Positions 16,886-28,646 of a stretch of 64,000 bases of DNA are shown in pieces; the first letter of the stretch is position 1; each line of letters begins with the position of its first letter. Made by a program: the position numbers and the translations under genes. Source of the DNA: Acidimicrobiaceae bacterium (GTDB lineage: Bacteria; Actinomycetota; Acidimicrobiia; Acidimicrobiales; RAAP-2). The stretch spans positions 62,001 to 126,000 of the forward strand of contig PMFN01000031.1 in NCBI GenBank assembly GCA_003155135.1, read 5' to 3'. The notes under the pieces were generated by a model that saw only the letters and a program-made list of their open reading frames with translations, ran no database searches and had not been told where the DNA came from.

Positions 16886-17629
16886 TCAGTCCTTGTTGGC
16901 CCCGTGCGCGCGCACGAAGTCGTTGACCGCGTAGTAGGCGTCGATCGACTCGCCGGCGTCCCCCCAGAAGCCGTCGAGCACGTCGTAGGCCATGAGCCCG
17001 GCGGAGACGAAGTGGTTGTTGACGTCGGTGATCTCGAGTTCGCCGCGCCCGGAGGGCTCCAGGGTCTTGATGATGTCGAACACCTCGGGCGTGTAGCAGT
17101 AGATGCCGGTCACGCCGTAGTCGGACGGGGGGCTCTCGGGTTTCTCGATGATCTCGGTCACCCGGCCGCTGTCGTCGAGAGCCGGCACCCCGAGGTGGCG
17201 GAGATGCTCGGGCTCGGTCACCTCGGTCAGCAGGATGCGCGCCCCGGTCGGGTTGGCCCGGAAGGCGTCGACCATCGGGCGGATCGAGCGCTCGACCACG
17301 TTGTCGGCCAGCATCACGAGCACCGGCTCGTGGTCGCAGAACTGCTCGGCCAGGCCGAGCGCCTCGGCGATACCACCGGGACGCTCCTGGTAGCCGTAGG
17401 AGAGGCGGTCGATGCCGAACTCATGACCGTTGCCGAGGAGGCGCAGGAACTCGCCGGCATGGATCCCGCCGGTCACGAGCATGAGCTCGGTGATGTCGGC
17501 CTTGACCAGCGCCTCGATCGCCCAGTTGATCATCGGGCGGTCGTAGATCGGCAGGAGGTGCTTGTTGGTGATGCGGGTGAGCGGGAACAGGCGTGAACCC
17601 GTCCCGCCGGCGAGGAGGACACCTTTCAT
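16886..17629 (-). CDS. Sugar-1-phosphate nucleotidyltransferase (RmlA-like, short form)
   Basis: The 247-aa nucleotidyltransferase has LLAGGTGSRLFPLTRITNKHLLPIYDRPMI split over the NTP-binding loop and sugar-phosphate site, LADNVVE in place of the usual LGDN, and EKPESPPSDYGVTGIYCY. It is most like glucose-1-phosphate thymidylyltransferase, but about 45 residues shorter at the C-terminus, as in many actinobacterial and archaeal enzymes. It may supply dTDP-glucose to the rmlB/rmlD operon at 35-37 kb, though it lies 18 kb away from it. It follows the alcohol dehydrogenase gene by 36 bp on the same strand. Confidence 0.85.
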   Translation of the reverse strand: MKGVLLAGGTGSRLFPLTRITNKHLLPIYDRPMINWAIEALVKADITELMLVTGGIHAGEFLRLLGNGHEFGIDRLSYGYQERPGGIAEALGLAEQFCDHEPVLVMLADNVVERSIRPMVDAFRANPTGARILLTEVTEPEHLRHLGVPALDDSGRVTEIIEKPESPPSDYGVTGIYCYTPEVFDIIKTLEPSGRGELEITDVNNHFVSAGLMAYDVLDGFWGDAGESIDAYYAVNDFVRAHGANKD

Positions 17630-17665
17630 GGCGCAACCATAGGCGAGCGCCTGCCGGCCGCCGCC

Positions 17666-18778
17666 TCAGTCGAAGAGCAGTACGCCGCGTGCCACGCGGC
17701 CCGAGTGCATCTCGTCGACGACTTCACGGAAGGCCTCGAGCGGCCGGGTGAGGCTGACCAGCTCGTCGAGCAGGAGTGCGCCGCTCCGATAGAGGTCGAC
17801 CATGAGCGGGATGTCGTGGTGCGGGCGGGCCGCACCGTAGCGGCAACCGAGCAGGGAGCGGTCCACGTACGCCAGGGCGTTCACGTCGACCGCCACCTCG
17901 GACCCACGCGGCGGGACGCCGATGGCGACGGCGGTCCCGCCCCAGTCGAGGGCGTCGAGCGCGCTCCGCAGCACGGCCGGATGGCCCACGCACTCGAAGG
18001 CCCAGGTCACGCCGCCCATGGGGCTGAGCGAGCCCGCTGCCGACTCTCGGTTGGGCGGGACCAAGGCGCGGATGGCTGCCGCCGCGTCGCCGGTACTGGC
18101 GTCGACGAAGTCGGTGGCGCCGAACTGGCGGCCGAGGTCCTCTTTGGCCGCCACCGTGTCGACGGCCACGATGCGCGTGGCGCCGGCGATGCGCAGGCCC
18201 TGGATGACGTTGAGCCCGACCCCGCCGACCCCGAAGACCGCCGCGGTCTCGCCTGGGCGCACCCGTGCCCGGTTCAGCACCGAGCCGACGCCGGTCAGGA
18301 CACCGCAGCCGATGAGGCAGGCCGAGGTGAAGGGGATGTCCTTCGGGATGCGGACCGCCTGGACCTCTTGGATCACTGTCGACTCGGCGAAGACCGACGC
18401 GGCTGCGAAGTTGGACGCAGGTTCACCCTTGTAGGTGAACGGCGCCGAAACGTTGCCGAGCGAGCGTCGGCACCACGTCGGGTGCCCCGTGCTGCACGCC
18501 CGGCAGGTCCCACAGCTCGCCAACGTGGCGACCACCACATGATCGCCGACCTTCACCGACGCCACGTCGGCCCCGACCGCTTCGACGACGCCCGCACCCT
18601 CGTGGCCGAGCACGGCGGGAGGTGTCCACGGGATGGTCCCGTTGATGACCGACAGGTCGGAGTGGCAGACCCCGGCCGCCCGGACGCCGATGCGCACCTC
18701 CTTCGGCCCCGGGTCACGCACGGCCAGCTCGTCGCTGACCTCCACGCCCTCTCCGGTGTACACGATCCCCCGCATCAA
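17666..18778 (-). CDS. Zinc-dependent alcohol dehydrogenase (MDR superfamily)
   Basis: The 370-aa medium-chain dehydrogenase has the catalytic zinc site (GVCHSDLSV with Cys, then GHEGAGVV with His-Glu). It also has a structural zinc lobe with four cysteines (CGTCRACSTGHPTWC) and a Rossmann motif GVGGVGLNVIQG for NAD. It belongs with the class III-like alcohol/aldehyde dehydrogenases of actinobacteria; the substrate is unknown. It lies third in a minus-strand run behind an acyl-CoA dehydrogenase and an SDR, 58 bp after the SDR. That placement suggests a shared catabolic role. Two adjacent ATGs make the start uncertain by one codon. Confidence 0.88.
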   Translation of the reverse strand: MMRGIVYTGEGVEVSDELAVRDPGPKEVRIGVRAAGVCHSDLSVINGTIPWTPPAVLGHEGAGVVEAVGADVASVKVGDHVVVATLASCGTCRACSTGHPTWCRRSLGNVSAPFTYKGEPASNFAAASVFAESTVIQEVQAVRIPKDIPFTSACLIGCGVLTGVGSVLNRARVRPGETAAVFGVGGVGLNVIQGLRIAGATRIVAVDTVAAKEDLGRQFGATDFVDASTGDAAAAIRALVPPNRESAAGSLSPMGGVTWAFECVGHPAVLRSALDALDWGGTAVAIGVPPRGSEVAVDVNALAYVDRSLLGCRYGAARPHHDIPLMVDLYRSGALLLDELVSLTRPLEAFREVVDEMHSGRVARGVLLFD

Positions 18779-18836
18779 CTCCTCCTCTGCTCACGATCGA
18801 CTGCCCGCGCTGCGTCGAGGGCACTTCGCTCGGCGA

Positions 18837-19640
18837 TCACGGATGCTGGCTCGACACTGACAGCACCTCGCCGCTCAAGTAGGACGAGTAGTCGCTGGCC
18901 AGGAACACGATCACGTTGGCCACCTCCCACGTCTCGGCGCCGCGCCCGAAGAGCTCGCGCCCGCGCAGGATTGCCAGGTCATCTTCAGGAATGGCGCGGC
19001 TCAAGAACGGGTGCTCGGCCAGGCTCGGTGCGACGGCGTTCACGCGCACGCCGGCTTCGGCGGCTTCGGCGGCGGCACAGCGCGTCAGGGCCATGACGCC
19101 TGCCTTCGCCGCGGCGTAATGCGCCTGGCCGCGCTGTGCACGCCAGCCGAGGACCGATGCGTTGTTGACAATGCACCCGCTGCGCTGGGCCAAGAGGTGG
19201 CCGAGGGCCGCCCGGGTGCAGCGGAAGGTGCCGTTCAGTGTCACGTCGAGGACGCGCATCCACTGTTCGTCGGTCATGTCCACCAGCTCGACCGTCCCGC
19301 CCAGCCCCGCGTTGTGCACGGCGACGTCGAGCCGGCCGTGACGCTCGATGGTGGCGTCGAAGAGGTGGCGCACTTCGGACTCGTTGGTGACGTCGCAGGG
19401 CACACCGGACACGTCGGCGCCCGAAAGCGCAGTGAGCTCTTCGACCGTCTCTGCGAGTCGTCGCGCGTGCGCGTCCGAGACGACGACCGCTGCCCCCTCT
19501 TCGACACAGCGACGCGCCGTGGCCGAGCCGATGCCCGTGCCGGCCGCCGCCGTGACGATCACCACCTTGCCCTCGAGCAGCCCGTGTCCCCCCGGGGCGG
19601 CGGGCACCGGCGGCGGCGTGAAACCGTCACCGAGCGTCAC
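18837..19640 (-). CDS. SDR oxidoreductase resembling IpdF
   Basis: This 267-aa classical SDR has TAAAGTGIGSATARRC for NAD(P), NNAS with catalytic Ser, and YAAAK. Several stretches (DMTDEQWMRVLDVTLNGTF, GWRAQRGQAHYAAAKAGVM, ASDYSSYLSGEVLSVSSQ) strongly recall the mycobacterial IpdF family. IpdF oxidises a hydroxylated CoA thioester during degradation of steroid rings C and D. The GTG start overlaps the stop of the acyl-CoA dehydrogenase gene (GTGA). In mycobacteria ipdF likewise sits beside fadE30. The match is from memory of the family; steroid catabolism is therefore an inference. Confidence 0.8.
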   Translation of the reverse strand: MTLGDGFTPPPVPAAPGGHGLLEGKVVIVTAAAGTGIGSATARRCVEEGAAVVVSDAHARRLAETVEELTALSGADVSGVPCDVTNESEVRHLFDATIERHGRLDVAVHNAGLGGTVELVDMTDEQWMRVLDVTLNGTFRCTRAALGHLLAQRSGCIVNNASVLGWRAQRGQAHYAAAKAGVMALTRCAAAEAAEAGVRVNAVAPSLAEHPFLSRAIPEDDLAILRGRELFGRGAETWEVANVIVFLASDYSSYLSGEVLSVSSQHP

Positions 19641-20860
19641 GGCTGGCCCACCTTCACCCGCGACGACGAGGCGGAGGCCTCGACCTTGGGGTCGGGCGGC
19701 AGGCCGAGGACACGCTCGCCGATGATGTTGCGTTGGATCTGGTTGGAGCCGCCGTAGATGGTCTCGGCCCGTGAGAACAAGAAGGTGCGCTGCCCGGGCG
19801 AGAGCTCGTAGTCGGGACCCTCGAGCACCGTCGCCGCCACGCCGGCCGTGTCCACGGCGAGCTCGCCGAGCCGCTGGTGCCAGCTCCCCCAGAACAGCTT
19901 GCCGATCGATGCCTCGGGAGGGGCTACGGGACCGTCGAACCCCGAGAGGCTGCGCAGGGTGTTGCACCGCATGACCGACAGCTCGATGTAGGCCTGAGCG
20001 AGCCGTTGGCGCAGGACCGGATCTGCGTCGACGCCGCGGGCGCGTGCCAGGTCGCCGAGACGGTCGAACTCACGACGGAAGGACAGGAGGTGGCCGAGCA
20101 TGCCGACCCCTCGCTCGAAGGCGAGCGTGGCGAGGGCGACCTGCCAGCCGCCGCCCACGTCGCCGACGACATTCGACGCGCCAGTGCGGGCACCGTCGAA
20201 GAACACCTCGTTGAACTCGGCTGTTCGTGTCAACTGGGTGATGGGACGGACTTCGATGCCGGGCTGGTCCATCGGGACGAGGAGGTAGGAGAGGCCACGG
20301 TGGCGGGTCGAGCCCTCTTCGGTCCTACACACGACGAAGCACCAGTCGGACTGGTGGGCGAGCGACGTCCACACCTTCTGCCCGAACAGGACCCACTCGT
20401 CCCCGTCGCGCAGCGCACGCGTGCTCACGTTGGCGAGGTCGCTGCCAGCGTCGGGCTCAGAGTAGCCCTGGCACCAGAGCTCCTCGCCGGCGACGATCGG
20501 CGGCAAGAACCGCTGCTGCTGCTCGGGCGTGCCGTACTGGATGAGCGTCGGCCCGAGGAGCCCCTCGCCGAGGATGCTGACCCGCCCCGGAGCGCCGGCG
20601 CGCACATACTCCTCGTTGAAGATCACCTGCTGGGCGATCGATGCGCCGCGCCCGCCGTGTTGGAAGGGCCAGCCGAGGCACGTCCAGCCCCCCGCGGCGA
20701 GCTCGCGCTCCCAGCGGGCCCGGACGTCGAAGCCGTAGGTCTCGTCACCAGAGCCGCCGCGGCCGCCGAGTGCGGCGTAGTCACCGATCACGTGATCGAC
20801 AAGCCAGCAGCGGACCTCCTGGCGGAACGCGTCGTCCTCGGGCTGGTCACGCAGATCCAT
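19637..20860 (-). CDS. Acyl-CoA dehydrogenase (FadE30-like)
   Basis: The 407-aa flavin-dependent acyl-CoA dehydrogenase shows the FAD/substrate signatures CQGYSEPDAGSDLANVSTRA and, near the C-terminus, IYGGSNQIQRNIIGERVLGLP. It would introduce an alpha-beta double bond in a CoA thioester, passing electrons to ETF. Its coupling by GTGA to an IpdF-like SDR resembles the fadE30-ipdF pair of actinobacterial cholesterol catabolism. The isolated context (no ipdAB, fadD3 or kstR2 in view) means another bulky acyl-CoA substrate is possible. The ATG at 20860 fits the usual N-terminus. Confidence 0.88.
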   Translation of the reverse strand: MDLRDQPEDDAFRQEVRCWLVDHVIGDYAALGGRGGSGDETYGFDVRARWERELAAGGWTCLGWPFQHGGRGASIAQQVIFNEEYVRAGAPGRVSILGEGLLGPTLIQYGTPEQQQRFLPPIVAGEELWCQGYSEPDAGSDLANVSTRALRDGDEWVLFGQKVWTSLAHQSDWCFVVCRTEEGSTRHRGLSYLLVPMDQPGIEVRPITQLTRTAEFNEVFFDGARTGASNVVGDVGGGWQVALATLAFERGVGMLGHLLSFRREFDRLGDLARARGVDADPVLRQRLAQAYIELSVMRCNTLRSLSGFDGPVAPPEASIGKLFWGSWHQRLGELAVDTAGVAATVLEGPDYELSPGQRTFLFSRAETIYGGSNQIQRNIIGERVLGLPPDPKVEASASSSRVKVGQP

Positions 20861-20937
20861 CGCCCCGGTAGCGTACCGAAGGAAGCCGCAGCATTCTGAC
20901 GGTCCGTCAGAAGTAGGAGATGAAAGGACGGTGGTCG

Positions 20938-21351
20938 ATGGCCTCGCCTGAGATCGAACTTGACGACAGCGAGTGGCGTGAACGGCTCACCGCTGCGCAG
21001 TATGAGGTCCTGCGGCGCTCGGCAACCGAGCCGGCCTGGTCGGGCGAGCTGCTTCACGTGGACGACAACGGCGTCTTCCATTGTGCGGGCTGTGGTGCCC
21101 GGCTCTTCTCGACCGAGTCGAAGTTCGAATCCGGCTCGGGGTGGCCGAGCTTCGACAGGGCGGTCGACGACGGCACAGTCCTCGAGACCACTGACTCGAG
21201 CCACGGCATGGTCCGCACTGAGATCACGTGTGCTCGCTGCGGCGGCCACCTCGGCCACGTCTTCCCCGACGGTCCGACCGACACGGGCCTCCGCTATTGC
21301 GTCAACTCGTTGGCGCTCACCTTCGAGCCCGAGGAGGGAGCCGAGTCCTAG
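20938..21351 (+). CDS. msrB: Peptide-methionine (R)-S-oxide reductase MsrB
   Basis: MsrB reduces methionine-R-sulfoxide in oxidised proteins. The 137-aa chain has both zinc knuckles (CAGC and CARC), GSGWPSF, RCGGHLGHVFPDGP and the catalytic cysteine in RYCVNS. I prefer ATG 20938, with GGACGGTGG upstream. An ATG at 20920 directly after AGGAG would add six residues. It is divergent from the acyl-CoA dehydrogenase gene, with about 75 bp between them. Confidence 0.95.
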   Translation: MASPEIELDDSEWRERLTAAQYEVLRRSATEPAWSGELLHVDDNGVFHCAGCGARLFSTESKFESGSGWPSFDRAVDDGTVLETTDSSHGMVRTEITCARCGGHLGHVFPDGPTDTGLRYCVNSLALTFEPEEGAES

Positions 21352-21356
21352 GCCGG

Positions 21357-21664
21357 TCAGCCGCCGAGGCTCGTGGGCCCCGCCAGCTGCTCCTCGAGGA
21401 GCTCGAGTCCACAGAGCGCCTGTTGAGCTTCTGGCAAACAGCCGAGAGCGCAGAGCGTGTCCGCTGCGCCTGACAGCGCGTCGGCGAGCCGCCATGCCTG
21501 GTCCTTCGCGAGGATGACGGGATCGCAGAAATGGGCCTTCTCAACGCCCAGCGGCCTCCCGACACCACCAGAGCGAGAACGGCTGTGCCGAGCGACAGCG
21601 CGCAGAACGCAAGTGCCGCCCGGCCACTCGGGGTGATCGGGAACAGCTGGGGAGGCGGAAGCAT
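21357..21664 (-). pseudogene. Small membrane-anchored protein, apparently frameshifted
   Basis: Two reading frames each look coding over half of this region. From ATG 21664 the first encodes an N-terminus with one hydrophobic helix (GRAALAFCALSLGTAVLAL). Near 21540-21555 that frame loses coding character. The next frame then gives a helical cytoplasmic tail (KDQAWRLADALSGAADTL, then PEAQQALCGLELLEEQL) ending at 21357, with the GC-rich third codon positions typical of this genome. Joined, they would make a protein of about 100 aa, 6 bp downstream of ssb. A one-base indel (real or sequencing error) is the simplest reading. I recognise no family. Confidence 0.4.
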
Positions 21665-21670
21665 CGACTT

Positions 21671-22102
21671 TCACCCCTCGACCTCGATGTCGTGCTCCGC
21701 ATCCGGTGTCTCGCCAGCGGGCTCCCACTCCTCGGCGTGGACCCTTCGCTCAGCACGCAACACATCGGCGGTGGCGAAGCGGAGACTCGGTCCGACCTCA
21801 TCAGCGACGATCTCCACCCTCGATCGACGCCCGCCCTCCTCGTTCTCCCAGCTGCGCTGCTCGAGCCGGCCCGTCACCATGACCCTCATTCCCTTCGTCA
21901 GGCTGAGAGCCACGTTCTCGGCGAGCTCGCGCCAACACACCACGTCGAAGAAGGACGTCGCCTCTTCCCAGCGGTGCGTGGTGCGATCCTGCCAGCGGCG
22001 GTTGACCGCGAGGCCAAGCAGCGTGGTGGCCTGGCCGTCCTTCGTGTAGCGAATCTCGGGTTCTCGTGTCAGGTTGCCCGTCACGGTGGTTGCGTTGGAC
22101 AT
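21671..22102 (-). CDS. ssb: Single-stranded DNA-binding protein, short paralogue
   Basis: The 143-aa OB-fold protein begins MSNATTVTGNLTREPEIRYT and has GLAVNRRWQD, EATSFFDVVCWRELAENV and KGMRVMVTGRLEQRSWENEEG, all standard SSB core. The ATG is preceded by GAGGAGCGGAG. The usual C-terminal acidic tip (DDDIPF-like), through which SSB recruits repair proteins, is absent; the chain ends EHDIEVEG. That, and its setting away from rpsF/rpsR, points to a second, specialised SSB (SsbB-like) rather than the main replication protein. This is inference. Confidence 0.9.
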   Translation of the reverse strand: MSNATTVTGNLTREPEIRYTKDGQATTLLGLAVNRRWQDRTTHRWEEATSFFDVVCWRELAENVALSLTKGMRVMVTGRLEQRSWENEEGGRRSRVEIVADEVGPSLRFATADVLRAERRVHAEEWEPAGETPDAEHDIEVEG

Positions 22103-22498
22103 CTCCGCTCCTCGCTCTCGCGGGGGACCCGGGCCCACTCTCAAGGTCCCGGCACCACCCGACCGACACCGCGCCGGCACCAGGACCATGAACCCCCTAC
22201 CTTGCTCGGAACCTTGCTGACGAGTTCTCGGGCTGGGCGGGTGCTCGTCGCATCGGCAGTAAGCGAATCGTGCAGTCCCACCAGCACGCAGCAACTCGCC
22301 GCCATGAGGGGTTGGAGGATCAATGCCGTAGGTCACGGATTCGTGACCACCATTCCGCGACTGTCACCCTCCTCGGCTGGTCGGAACCGCTGCGCGGGTG
22401 TGCGAACGCTATGGGGGTTGACCATCGCACAGCGCGGACACCTGGCAGCGACTGCCGCACGTATCGGCGCCGAGGAGCTGTTGTCCCGCTGCGGCGGG
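22103..22498. other. Intergenic region between ftsX and ssb with a small palindrome
   Basis: No convincing gene is seen in these 396 bp on either strand. At 22331-22348 GGTCACG-GATT-CGTGACC makes a 7-bp perfect hairpin without a T-tract. A short direct repeat, ACCTTGCT, occurs at 22199-22206 and 22211-22218. In many actinobacteria smpB and ssrA follow ftsX; I find neither an SmpB reading frame nor tmRNA end sequences here. Confidence 0.5.
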
Positions 22499-23386
22499 CT
22501 AGACGTCGAGGAAGCGGCGGATGGCCACGGCGGAGCCGGCCGAGCCGATCAGGACGCCGACGACGACGACCACCAGCTGGGTCCCGAAGACCTCCCAGCC
22601 GGTCATGCGCATCTGGGTGAGCACCGCGTTGGGGTTGCTCGGGTCACCGAGGTGGTTCAGCAGGACGTGGAGCCCGAAGACGAGCCCGGCCGCCAGCAAC
22701 GAGCCGATCAACCCCTGCAGCATTCCCTCGGAGATGAACGGGACCCGGATGAACCAGTTGGTGGCCCCGACCAGCTTCATCACCGAGACCTCGCGGCGCC
22801 GGGCGAAGATGGCCATGCGGATGGTGTTGAGGATCAGGACCGCAGCCGAGAGCAGGAGCACGACGGCGATCGCCAGGAACACCCACTGCAAGACGGTGAT
22901 CGTCTCTTCCATGGTGTGGATCTCCTGCAGCGGGGCGGTCACCTTGTCGACGCCCGCCTGACCCGCGAACTCGCTGATCACCACCTGTGCGTCGGCGGGG
23001 TGCGTCGGCGTGCAGCGCCACGAGGTGGGCACCTGGGCCTCGGTGAGCCCGGCCGAACTGACCGCGTCCGAGAGCAGCTTCTTCGCCTCGGCGAAGTCGT
23101 AGGCGTGGTTACGGTAGACGCAGGTGTGCACGGCAGGAAGGGCCTTCAGCTGGCTGCCCACCGCGTTGATCTCGCTCGTCGAGGCGGTCGGCACCATCCA
23201 GACCGTGACCTGCGTGCCGCGCTGCCAGTCGACCTCGGCATTCGCCGCGCCCTGCTTGAGCAAAAGGGCGGCCCCGACGAGGGACAGCGAGACCGCCACC
23301 GTCAAGATGGCGGCGATCGTCATGAGGCGGTTGCGCCAGAGGTTGGCACCCGTCTCGCGCGCGACATAGTCGACCGAAACCGGCAT
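22499..23386 (-). CDS. ftsX: Cell division protein FtsX
   Basis: FtsX is the membrane half of the FtsEX ABC-type complex that activates septal peptidoglycan hydrolases. The 295-aa protein has a cytoplasmic N-terminus, a first helix (~21-45), a large extracytoplasmic loop (~46-165) containing two Cys residues (HTCVY, WRCTP), then three helices. The conserved RRREVSVMKLVGATNWFIRVPF motif lies between helices 2 and 3. It overlaps the ftsE stop by ATGA, so the subunits are coupled. Confidence 0.95.
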   Translation of the reverse strand: MPVSVDYVARETGANLWRNRLMTIAAILTVAVSLSLVGAALLLKQGAANAEVDWQRGTQVTVWMVPTASTSEINAVGSQLKALPAVHTCVYRNHAYDFAEAKKLLSDAVSSAGLTEAQVPTSWRCTPTHPADAQVVISEFAGQAGVDKVTAPLQEIHTMEETITVLQWVFLAIAVVLLLSAAVLILNTIRMAIFARRREVSVMKLVGATNWFIRVPFISEGMLQGLIGSLLAAGLVFGLHVLLNHLGDPSNPNAVLTQMRMTGWEVFGTQLVVVVVGVLIGSAGSAVAIRRFLDV

Positions 23387-24117
23387 CAGCCAACCCCACC
23401 GGCGCGTGCCTCGGGCACGAGCGCACCGGCACCGCGGTGGATGCCGTAGACGCCGCGGGCCTGGTCGCGCACGAGCGTGCCGTTGTGCAGCTCGATGACG
23501 CGTCGGCGCATCTTGTCGACGAGCACCTCGTCGTGGGTGGCCACGACGACGGTCGTGCCCGTGCGGTTGATGCGCTCGAGGAGGGCCATGATGCCCTCGC
23601 TCGTAGTCGGGTCAAGGTTCCCTGTCGGCTCGTCCGCCAGCAGGATGAGCGGCCGGTTCACGAAGGCGCGGGCGATCGCCACGCGCTGCTGCTCGCCACC
23701 GGAGAGCTCGCCGGGCAGATTGTCACGCTTGTTGGAGAGGCCGACGAGCTCGAGGACCTGGGGGACCTGCGTCGACACCACGTGCTTCGGCCGGCCGATC
23801 ACCTCGAGGGCGAAGGCGACGTTCTCGAACACAGTCTTGTTCGGCAGGAGCCGGAAGTCCTGGAAGACGCAGCCGATGTTCCGGCGCAGGTAGGGCACGC
23901 GCCATTTGGCCAGGTGGACGATGTCGCGTCCGGCCTCCCAGATCTGGCCGCGGTCCGGCAACTCCTCGCGCAGCAGCAGCCGGATGCAGGTGGTCTTGCC
24001 AGAACCCGACACCCCGACGAGGAAGACGAACTCCCCCTTGTCGATATCGATCGACACGTCGCGCAATGCAACGGTGGAGCCCTTGTAGGTCTTGGTGACG
24101 TTTTCGAATCGGATCAT
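23386..24117 (-). CDS. ftsE: Cell division ATP-binding protein FtsE
   Basis: The 243-aa ABC ATPase shows Walker A (GVSGSGKTT), Q-loop ([20 protein letters not shown]), signature [14 protein letters not shown] and Walker [14 protein letters not shown], plus the H-loop ATHD. The sequence after the ATP site, DFRLL, is typical of FtsE. ATG 24117 removes a non-homologous upstream extension. It lies 137 bp downstream of prfB, as in other actinobacteria. Confidence 0.96.
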   Translation of the reverse strand: MIRFENVTKTYKGSTVALRDVSIDIDKGEFVFLVGVSGSGKTTCIRLLLREELPDRGQIWEAGRDIVHLAKWRVPYLRRNIGCVFQDFRLLPNKTVFENVAFALEVIGRPKHVVSTQVPQVLELVGLSNKRDNLPGELSGGEQQRVAIARAFVNRPLILLADEPTGNLDPTTSEGIMALLERINRTGTTVVVATHDEVLVDKMRRRVIELHNGTLVRDQARGVYGIHRGAGALVPEARAGGVG

Positions 24118-24254
24118 ACGAAGTGGGGGACCGGCGATCGTTCTCGTGGCGTCATGCAGCAGCCACGGTGCGGGTTCGGGACGTCCCAATGCTAGCGGCA
24201 CGGGTCAGCGAATTGCTGCCACCCCCGGACACCCCAGGTCAGCGCTGCGTTGCT

Positions 24255-25404
24255 TCAGCGCTGCGTTGCGTCACCGCTGCCGCGCTGACGACGCAGCTCG
24301 GCTTCGATGAAGTCGTCGATATCTCCGTCGAGCACGGCCTCGACGTTGCCGGTCTCGCGTTGTGTGCGCAGGTCCTTCACCAGTTGGTACGGCGCGAGCA
24401 CGTAGGAGCGGATCTGGCTGCCCCACGCGTTGTCGGTCCGCTCGCCGCTCAACGAGTCGAGCTCGGCGCGGCGCTCCTCGCGGTTTCGCTCGGCGAGCTT
24501 GGCCGCCAGGATCTGCATGGCCTTCGCCTTGTTCTGGTGCTGGCTCCGCTCGTTCTGGCAGGACACCACCAGGCCGGTCGGCAGGTGCGTCAGCCGTACC
24601 GCCGAGTCGGTCTTGTTCACGTGCTGGCCGCCGGCCCCCGAGGAGCGGTAGGTGTCGATGCGCAGGTCTTTCTCGTCGATGTCCACCTCGTCGGAGACGT
24701 CGTCGAGGAAGGGCACGACGTCGAGTGACGCGAAGCTCGTCTGGCGCCGGCGCTGCGCGTCGAACGGCGACATGCGGACCAGTCGGTGCACGCCGCGCTC
24801 GGTGGCGAGCAGGCCGTAGGCGAAGCGGCCGCGCACGATGAACGTGGCCGAGAGGAGTCCCGCCTCCTGGCCTGGCGTCGCCTCGTCCACCTCGACGCTG
24901 AAGCCGCGGCGCTCGGCCCAGCGCTGGTACATGCGCAGCAGCATCTCGGCCCAGTCCTGCGCGTCGGTGCCGCCGGCCCCGGCGTGCACCTCGGCCACCG
25001 CGTCGCGGTCGTCGTACTCGCCCGAGAAGAGGCTCTGCAGCTCGAGCTGGCCGAGGCGGCGGCCGAGTGCGTCGACCGTCGTCTCGAGCTCCGCGCTGAG
25101 TGCGGGGTCGGGCGAGGCTGCGGCATCGCCCTCGTCGACGAGCTCGCGCAGCACCATGGCGTCGTCGAGGTCCGCGCGCAACAGCTCGAGGCGGCTGATG
25201 TCGTCGGTGATGCGACCGAGCTCGGTCGTGACCGCACGTGCCCGGTCGGCGTCGTCCCACAGGTCGGGGCGAGCCGCGTCCTCCTCGAGCTCGGCGCGGC
25301 GAGCTTGGAGATCGTCGAGTCGCAGGTACTTCTCGGCGTCAGCGAGGCGGGACGCCAGATCTTCGAGCTCAGCTTCGAAGTCCCGGTGCTCGCCCGCCGC
25401 CGGC

Positions 25405-25418
<14 letters not shown>
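24255..25418 (-). CDS. prfB: Peptide chain release factor 2
   Basis: RF2 terminates translation at UGA and UAA. The 387-aa protein has the N-terminal helical bundle, the anticodon-like SPF tripeptide (MSPFDAQRRRQTSF) and the GGQ loop (SSGAGGQHVNKTDSAVRLTHLP). The reading frame is continuous, so the programmed +1 frameshift that controls RF2 in many bacteria is absent. ATG 25418 lies inside the end of secA (14-bp overlap), implying coupling; no better start is visible. Confidence 0.95.
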
Positions 25419-28263
<2,845 letters not shown>

Positions 28264-28646
28264 GACGTTGCAATCCTAACTGTCGGGGGGCGGGCGCCCT
28301 CTGCGGCGCATGCCCCGACCGAAGCGTCGACGAAAGGTGGGCTGCGTGCGGCTGACCTGGTCTTTGACCCCACACTCGCCTGCAGCGGGGCTCACGGTCC
28401 GGCGCCGGCGGCCACGAAGGCCCTACGACGCCGCAACGGACCGCATCCCCCCGTCACCGCTGGCCCCGTCGGTCGGGGACGCACCGGGCAGGGCTTACCT
28501 CTAAATCGCACCATGCTCAGCAACCAGGAGTTGCCTTACGTGGGTCGTTTCGCCTGCGACTGGCCTCGACTTGCAACCACAGACCCGCACGCAGCCCACG
28601 TGCAGCTTACCCGTCCACCGCCAGAGTGGCGGCTGCGGTGCGCCTC
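28264..28646. other. Gap upstream of secA and downstream of metX
   Basis: These 383 bp should carry the secA promoter and leader. I see no supported gene; a reading frame from 28310 on the plus strand has shadow-like composition. Close to metX, CCGCCA-GAG-TGGCGG at 28618-28632 could form a short hairpin 14 bp after the metX stop, perhaps a weak terminator. Confidence 0.4.
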
